Both the position numbers and the translations under genes were made by a program. The notes beneath the pieces are model-generated. The model worked only from the letters and a program-made list of their open reading frames with translations. It made no database searches and was not told where the DNA came from. A DNA stretch of 64,000 nt from Aquila chrysaetos chrysaetos (lineage: Eukaryota > Chordata > Aves > Accipitriformes > Accipitridae), in assembly GCF_900496995.4 (NCBI RefSeq), contig NC_044030.1, positions 10,537,851-10,601,850 on the forward strand, in the 5' to 3' direction. This document shows positions 52,101 through 61,100 of this stretch, in pieces (positions within the stretch are counted from its first letter, which is position 1; each line of letters begins with the position of its first letter).

Positions 52101-55100
52101 CTCACAGAAAGCCTTAACCATCTTCCTAAGCAAAAAGCCAGTCTGGCAACTGTCCAGTAAGATTAGTTCAGTTATGTTTAAGCTGTAGAAAGTAGTAGAA
52201 AAGTGCTTTTGACCCAAAGGAAAGCATGGATTTTAACATTTGGGCAGACTTAGATTTGCATCCTTTAGCAGAGCTAAAGCTTCTTTCTTCCTTCTACAGT
52301 TCTCAGTAGAAAGCAACAAGCACCAACTCCACTCTATCTTCAAAGATCTCCACAAATGGTAGAAGCTAGATTCTAGAAGCTAGAAGCAGAAACATTTAGA
52401 AAAACATAGGCCTTTTGAGACAAGTCTCCAGTTACTCTCCTCTAGCTCTTAAGTTCCACATCCATCTGTAAGGAGTTTCTTCCAATAATATTGTTTGTTA
52501 TAAGACTTGAATTATCATCAGAAGGGTTCTGCAGCTGTGTGCACAGGAACATCATTACCCATTTTAACATGCTAAAGAGCACCTTGTTAATGAACAAGCT
52601 TAACACACCCAGTGTTTTGTTTAAAGCTTCATTTTCAGAACCTGAGCTCTGACCTTCTAAATAGCAAAGCAGCAGCCAGGATTCAATTCAGACCATGAGC
52701 AGGAAAACTTGAATCCAGCATATGACTAGGAGTCATTCCCAATCCAAAAAGCCAGATTTATATCTGATTACAGATGGAACAGTTTGTTAAGCTTGTCCAA
52801 ACTAAACTGCTTTCTCCTAGAAACATATGGCTTTGTGTTAAAGCTCTGCAGACATACCATGCAGCAGGTTTTTTCCCTGATCTCACTTCAAAAGTAGGTT
52901 TAGCTGCATCAGTTATCTAGGTAGCCAGTGTCACTGAAGTGCCAATTTGGCTGAGATGTTTTTGAGAGCAAACAGTAGTATTTTTTAAATGTGTGTAGCG
53001 GGTTGACCCTGGCTGGACACCAGGTGCCCACCAAAGCCATTCTATCACTCCCCCCTCCTCAGCTGGACAGGGGGAAGAAAATATAACAAAAGGCTCGTGG
53101 GTCGAGATAAGGACAGAAGAGATCACTCACCAATTACTGTCACGGGCAAAACAGACTCAGCTTGGGGAAAATTAACTTAATTTATTACCAATCAACCAGA
53201 GTAGGGTAATGAGAAATAAAACCAAATCTCAGAACAGCTTCCCCCACCCCTCCCTTCTTCCTGGGCACAGCCTCACTGCAGGATTCTCTACCTAACCTCC
53301 CCCCAGCGGCACAGGAGGATGGGGAATGGGGTTTACGGTCAGTTCATCACATGTTATTTCTGCCGCTTCATCCTCCTCAGGTGCGGGACTCATCACACTC
53401 TTCCCCTGCACCACTGTGGCGTCCCTCCCACAGGAGACAGTTCTCCACAAACTTCTCCAACGTGGGTCCTTCCCACAGGCTGCAGTTCTTCATGAACTGC
53501 TCCAGCGTGGGTCCCTTCCATGGCGTGCAGTCCTTCAGGAGCACATTGCTCCAGCGTGGGTCCCCCTGGGGTCACAAGTCCTGCAAGAAAACCTGCTCCA
53601 GCGTGGGCTCCTCTCTCCACAGGTCTGCAGGTCCTGCCAGGAGCCTGCTCCAGTGCGGGCTTCTCACGGGATCACAGCCTCCTTCGGGCACCCACCTGCT
53701 CCGGCGTGGGGTCCTCCCCAGGCTGCAGGTGGAGATCTGCTCCACCGTGGACCTCCCTGGGCTGCAGGGGGAGAGCCTGCCTCACCATGGTCTTCCCCAC
53801 GGGCTGCAGGGGAATCTCTGCTCCGGTGCCTGGAGCACCTCCTCCCCTCCTTCTGCACTGACCTGGGGGTCTGCAGGGCTGTTTCTCTTACATGTTCTCA
53901 CTCCTCTCTCCAGCTGCTGTTTCTGTGTGTCCCGCAACTTTTTTTCCTTCTAAAATATGTTATCCCAGAGGTGCTACCACTCTCGCTGATGGGCTCGGCC
54001 TTGGCCAGCGGTGGGTCCGTCTTAGAGCCGGCTGGCCTTGGCTCCGTCGGACATAGGGGAAGCTTCTAGCAGCTTCTCACAGAAGCCACCCCTGTAACCC
54101 CCCTGCTACCAAAGCCTTGCCACACCAACCCAATACAAAGTGAACAGACGCAAAGGACTGGGGAGCAGCAGAGAGAAGAAACATGAAGGAAAGAGATGAT
54201 AGAGGGCTGGAAAGCACTGTAGTATCCTGCTGAATACTTTGTTTAAACAAGCAAGAATACACTTCCATATTGCACTATGATGTGGGTTTCTTCATGCTCA
54301 CTGTTTTAGATGAGTTGCATTAGCATTTCCCCACACAAGATCAGTGGAGGTTTCATAAGAGCAAGTCAGACTGATGAGATATCACTGTGCAAGTAAAGGA
54401 GGCTGAGATATGCAAAGGGGAGAACTCATATTTTCATCTCAAACCCTGGAAAAGCTGGAGGAGTGTGCTTTTGGAGAGGCTCTCAGAGTTAGTTTACGTA
54501 GGTACAATTTAAGGGATAGCCCTCCACCATGTTTGCTGATAAACAAGACATATTCCAGCAGAAAGGCATTTGCTTCCAGAGGGGTAAAACAAATAAAGTG
54601 TGTATCTGCTGAAAAAAACAAAACAAAACAAAAAACCAAAAAGCACACAGTATGACCACTTCTCTTCCTGCTTTAAGGACAACAAGCGAGGAAAAGCAGT
54701 CATGCAGTACTTCCTCACAGTATGAAAGCTATCTACAGAGACTGATGGGGGGAAGAAACAAGGCATGATATCTAAAGACTAATTAATCTATAGAAACACC
54801 CCTTATTTATATGGCCCAGGCTCCTGACAGCCACTGTGGCACACACAGGTGTTTGGCACAGATTCTTTAGGTAAAGCGTAGTGATCCAGGAGCAAGCTAG
54901 TCAGCACACTGAAAGTCAGCATACAAATCCTTAAGAGGCCAAGCTGATCACTGGCAATAATTGGTATTGACTAAAATTTTCCAGGGATTTTCTTGGCAAC
55001 AATCCAAAACACAGCTTCATCTTGGCAGTATCCAAGATTTTCACTTACAATTGGCCTTACACTGGCATCTAAAAAGCTACAGCAAGCGTGCCAGTTCTAC

Positions 55101-58100
55101 CCAGATAAGCATGGGTTTGAGTATTGTCTGGGGTAGTCTATCACTTGCCATTCCCACATGTCAGCACTTTCACCACTGAGCTAGTCAAAAGTAGCTGTTG
55201 CTAACACCATCTGCAGCACTGAGGGGGAAGGGGCTTCTCTGCCCTTGAGCACCACCTGCACTGCAGCATATTCCTTTCAAGGAACACATCACATCATTCA
55301 AGCTCACCAGAAAAGTGAGGGCAACTATGCAGACAGACTTTAAGATAGTTTTTTTTATACCCTAAGAGGTCCTTCAGGAGGATGCAGCAAGTTCCATTCA
55401 AGCAGTGTAAGGCAACACTTTCCCCTAAGGACAGGGCACTGAACCAGTGCAGTAACAGCTTTTCTGGTAGACATGAAAGAGAGAAGCTTCACCCCTTGCT
55501 AGTGCTTTGGCTTTGAGAGGCTACCAGCTACTCTCATCAGATATGCAGCATTAGGGTGGTTTAAAAGAGCTTGTTTTTTTCAGACTTAAATTCAGCTTCA
55601 GGTTAGAGCACAGACTAAGAGTAAGAATCAGGATTCAAGCATGTGCTTCAGTACTGTAAGCCATCCCATCACTAATAAAACTACAGACCACTGCAACTAT
55701 TCTTTTCCAAGACAGGCAGAAAGCTTGTCATCGTCACAGTAGGGTCTGCACTCCTTAACCTAAGGGTATTATCTAGAAGCAAGTAAAGCCAGTTGCTATT
55801 TACATTTTGTTCGTTTTCCTGGAGAGTAGAGTACAACACATTTTTTGCAACGTCTTTGCTCCCACATGCTGGTATAGTTCTCTTCAACCTAAGACACATA
55901 AAACCACAAATCTGGGTCCAGGAGAAGCCCATCTTTAGGGGTTAGAGACACCACCACTTTCACTTCGAGAGTAACTTCTCACCTACTGCTTATTGCTTCA
56001 TAGAGGAAGCAGTGTAGAAGCTCTGAACACGGCTGTCAGGCAGTGATGTTCTCCAAAGGAATTTATGCTTTGAGGACCACTCTAAATACAGCTCTTGGTT
56101 AAGGTCTTTCCTTGCCTGTTGTATGAATTTTGGATTATTGCCTTTATTTTCAGAACAATTTCAGCTAGTTCCACTAACCATGTCACCTACATGCTTATTC
56201 AGACAGATACTTCATGATTTCTGTGAAATATCTGGCTGAGAATCAACAGTTTTGGCATTATAATATCACCTACAGCCGAAGGCAATACTTCTTTTCATAC
56301 TCCACCCCTCCCAATTTAGAAAATAAAACATGTCGCATAAATTCATCTGTCAATAAACCATTTAAGTTGGACTGGCATTGGGAATGCTAACTCATTAAAA
56401 GAGTTGCAGCTCACTGGATTTGTTTTCCATCTTCAATTGGTCGTTACAGTATTGCTAGTAGCTACCTTACTGTTGGTTATTGCCTGTAGTAACTGGAGGA
56501 GAAACAGGTTCCCCACAGTTTTTCAATAACTTACTAAGAGTAAATTCTTAGTAAGAGTGAATTCACTCAGCTTCTACCTCAGGGCTGCAGCTGCCACCAC
56601 CTCCAAGGTGGAGTTTGGAGCTTTCTGCCCCATGTCATCCTAGTGATGGGAGTAGCTCTCCCCAGCCACAAGAGCTTGGCATCTCAGCTGCACTACAACC
56701 CGGGCTCAGGCAGTCAAGTCACCCACAGCTTAAAAAGTCAGGAGAGCTCAGCATTTAAGATCTTGCTTAAGGTCAGCAGAGACCAAGCCTCAGTGAAGTT
56801 ACTTCTGAGATATACTCAAGATCAAATGCCATTTTTAATTGGTATATTGTCTTCTGCAGACTGAAAGCACATGCAAGTTACAATCTCAAAGATGCAGTTT
56901 AGGTGTTGCAAGTAGATTTTCATGTAGCAGTCCTGAGTTAAGTCTCACTGCACCGTAAGAGCTCCTGCCTTGTCTCCTGACCTACTTTACAGAAACCAGC
57001 CTCTCCACTCAGATAAGGAAGAGACTGGCTAGTGTGACAGCCAGACAATCTGTCTGAGATACCATAAGAGTAATCCACAATGCTAGAAGACACTAGGACA
57101 ACAGTTTGCAGGTTAACGAGGAACTGATGTCTCCCAGATCACAGTGTGTCAACAGGAAAGCCTCTTTATCCTCTGCCCCTCCCATCATTAATTACAGGGA
57201 CATGCTGCCTGAGGCTTATCACAAACCCCTGAGGCACTGACAGGACAATGATGTGCCCACACAGCTGTAAAAAGAGAGCTTCTTAATCAGCCTGCTTATC
57301 CCCTTCTCCCCATGAAGGAGCTCTGAGAGCATCCAGCAACTTGGGTAGGTTTGAGGTATTCCAGCACAGGCAGCCCAGAGGATTCTTTCCAACCACCAAG
57401 CATAACTTTTTCCACCATGGCTGACAAGTTATTGCCAAGACTCACCCTTCTGAAAACCAGCTGAAGAACCAAGTTCCTCTGCGTACATTTTAAATATCTG
57501 TTTTCAATACTCTGTCTCATTAAGTATGAAGCAATCCTGTTGAAAAGATTATGAAAGCTGTGCAACGCCGAATCCAACTTCAAAGTATACCCCTCCCTCC
57601 ATTAAGTTGCAATAAGAAGCACAGAGTAATAATACTGTTATACAGTAAAAGCTATGTTCAGTTTTACCAGATGTAAAGATTTAAAAAGTAACAGTACTAA
57701 GATAGTTATGTTGATGCGTTTGTCCTAAGTGTTAGCTATCCCTCATCTTGTTCAGAAGAGATGGGGATTGTCAATTCCAGAAAAACTCACTGTACCAGGA
57801 AGTTGTGGATCATAAAGAGACCACCAAGTACTGTTTTACAACAGTACTAGAGCAGCTACACTGTAAGATATCATTAAAGCAGCCTTACCAATAAAATCCT
57901 ATTTCTACAAATGAAGGCAACTGTAAGCAAGCACACCAATGCATTGCTGTATGTGCTTCTACACCATCAAACCCCAGAGTAAAAGCAAAAAGGAGACAAG
58001 CACTCTGTCTTTTCAGTAAGATACCATGGCATTAACCTATCCTATTGTGAGTTTGAGAGATTAAATACTAGAGACAGCAGTTCTAGTTACCACCGTTATG

Positions 58101-61100
58101 AAAGATGGGAAACTGCATTCAGCCAGCAGCTTGGCTGTGGGTAGAGCACTGATGGCAAGCTGAAAGCCATGCTAGGTTTAAGTCAGTTCTTTTAACTAGG
58201 AGACTAGAAAAGAGCTACGTGATGCACGCATGTTCACACATGCACACAGTGCAATAGAAAAGAAAGCAGTTCCTTTGAACAAGACAACGACTAAGCTCAG
58301 CCTTTGAGAGCTGATGGCCCACTTATGAAGCATGTGGCAGACAACCACTTGTACCTAAAAGCTTCCTGGCCTAAGAACCATATGGTTCCGTGATTTAACA
58401 CACATCTACTATGCAATATAACCTCCCCATTCAGTGCAGTGACTGGGGGAAAAGAACCACAGACTTCCCAAAAGCCAGGAGAACAGCTTCATAAATGGGT
58501 GAATTGTGAAACAGTTAGGAGACAGTTCAACCCAACTAGCAATCCTACTGTCCTAGGTGGAAAACAACATTCCTGTGTTCTTCAAGCACTTCTTCTGCAC
58601 ACAAGGACAGGGATTTACTGGAAGAAGCCTCATGTTCACAGGTCCCTAAGGGCAACTTGAATCACAAAGGTATTTGCTAGAGGGACAACACAGCAGAGGT
58701 GCCATCACCTAGAAGGTTTCTGAAGTGCATTGATGACAACTGCCTGACACAGGTGACTGATAAGCTGACAAGGGGAGATGCTTTGCTGAACTTAGGAAGA
58801 ATTGATCAGGGATGTGAAGGTAGGGAGCTGCCTTGCCCACAGTAGCCATGAGCTGGTGGAGTCTGGGATCCTGAGAGGAGGGAGCAAAGCAAAAAGCAGG
58901 ATCACAACCCCAGACTTCCAGGGAGCAGACTTTGGCCTCTTCAGGGGTCCGCTAGGAAGAAGACACATGGCCCTGGGGCAGCATCCAGCAGAACTAGACG
59001 ATTTTCAAGGAACACCCCTCCAGCCCCAAAACTGGTCAATCCCATAAGCAGGAAATCAAGCAAAGGTGGCTGGAGAGCCACATGCATCAACAGAGAGCTC
59101 CTGACTAAACTCACATACAAAAAGGAAGAATAAAAAAGGCAGCAGCAGGCACAGTTAACCCAGGAGGAATACAGAGACACTGCCTGAGCATGCCGGGATG
59201 GGTTTAGTGGGACGGAACCAAATCTGGCAAAGTATAAGAAAAGCAACAAGAAAGGCTTCTACAGGTACATCAGCAGCAAAATGAAGAACAAGGAAAATGC
59301 AGTCCTGATGGGGCAGAGGATCTGATGACAAAGGATGCAGATAAGGCCAAGGTACTCGGTACTTTCTTTGCCTCAGTCTTTATTGAGATGACCAGCCTTC
59401 AGGAATCCCAGGTCCCTGAGCTCAGTAGGAACGTCTGGAACAAGGCAAGCTCACAATCAGTGGGGGAGGACCAGGTTAGGGAGCATTTTGACAAATTGGA
59501 CAGACATAAATCCATGATGAGATGAACTCACAAGTGCTGAGGGAGCTGGGTGATGCCACTGTAATGCCACTTTCAATTATCTTATCCTTATTATGGTGAT
59601 GAGGGGAGGTTCCCAAGGACTGGAAGAAAACAAGTGTCACTTGTGTCTTCAAGAAGGCAGATACAGGGAACTACAGGCCAGTGACCCTCACCTCAATCCC
59701 TGGAAAGGTGATTGAGCAAATATTGGAAAGCACTTCCAAACACACAAAAGACATGGTAATGAGAAGTCAGCACAGACTTAAGGGAAGTCATGCTTAACCT
59801 ACCCAACACCTGCTATGAAGATATGACTGGCCTGGTGTACAAGACGAGAGCTTTAATGTGGTTCATCTCAACTTTAAGAGGGCTTTCAACACTGTCTCCT
59901 ATAACATCCTCCTAGACAAGCTGATGAGGTACAAGCTAGGCAGATGTACAGCAAAGTGGCCTGAAAACTGGCTGAACTGCTGGGCTCAAAGGGTTGTGAT
60001 GCCACAGATTCCAACTGGAAGGCAGACATTAGTGGACTACACCAGCAGACAGTAATAGGGCCACTACTGTTTAACAACTTTATTAATGACCTAAATGATG
60101 GGACAGGGTACATCCTCAGCAAGTGTGCTGAGGGTACAGAACTGGATAGAATGCTTGATACATCACATGGTTGTGCTGTCATTCAGAGGAACCTCAACAG
60201 GCTGGAGGAATGGGCTGACAGGTACCTCATGAAATTCAACATGAGGATGCACAAAGTCCTGTACCTGGCAGGAATAACCCCATGTAGTAGTATGTGCTGG
60301 GGGCTGACTGGTTGAAAAGCAGCTTGGTAGAAGGGAAAAAAACCAACCAAACAAAAAAACCATCTCCACAAAAAGAAAACCCCACACCACACACAACAGA
60401 TCCCAATGAAAAAGTTGGCCATGAGCCAACAATATGCCTCTTGGCAGAGACAGCCAACAGCCTGCAGAGGAGAATGATCAGGAGATCTTACCAATATGGA
60501 TAAATACCTGATGGGAGGGTCTACAGAAGGGGGTGGGTCTTTTCAGTGGATCCAACAACAGAACACCAGACAATGGGCACAAATTGAAATACTGGAAGTT
60601 CCACTTAAACATGAGAAAGAAATTTTCCTTTGTGGGTGACTGGATGCAGGAACAGGTTGCCCAGAGATATTCAAAAACCAACTTCACAGCATCCTAAGCA
60701 ACCTGCTCTACCGAACCCTGCTCTGAGCTGAGGGGTTGGACTAGAAGATACCCAGAGGTGCCTTCCAGCCTCAGCTTCTCTGCAATTGTCAGTTTTGTGT
60801 TCCTGTAGATTGGAACTGAGATCAACTCATCGATACTGACATCGCTTCATGAGTTCACCAACTTCAGTTCCTGACTTTCTGTAGTCCTCAGTCTCTCCTG
60901 AGACTGAGAACTTACCTCCAGCTTGCTTTAAGTACAATACATGGTGCTGGTCTAACAGTCCTTGTTTAGTCAGAGAAGGAAGAGGTTTGTAGAAGCTCAG
61001 GCAGAACTATTTTAAGCTTTCAGATTATACTGCAAACTGGTTTCATCTGTGGGTGGATGAAGTTAAGAGCAATAATTATAAACTAGCAACCAAGCAGACT

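Larger units (their letters stand above)
52994..54137 (-). mobile_element. ERVL-like solo LTR with internal minisatellite
   Basis: On the minus strand the element starts TGTATTGGGTTGGTGTGGC at 54137 and ends GGGTCAACCCGCTACA at 52994, giving 1144 bp with TG...CA ends. The flanks are ATGTG (52989-52993) and AAGTG (54138-54142), a 5-bp duplication with one difference. The first part matches the LTR at 29215-29794 block for block. The middle is a tandem array (53455-53840). The distal part has an AATAAA at 53181-53186. No retroviral genes are present. The orientation is the same as SNX30. Long open frames on the plus strand (up to 247 codons) come from the repeat array and are not genes. Confidence 0.82.

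Noticed and set aside
53326..54069. Open frame of 247 codons on the plus strand, with overlapping frames of 200 and 113 codons
   Set aside because: It lies entirely inside the LTR and its minisatellite. The repeat units keep several frames open at once, and the protein is a low-complexity repetition with no family match.
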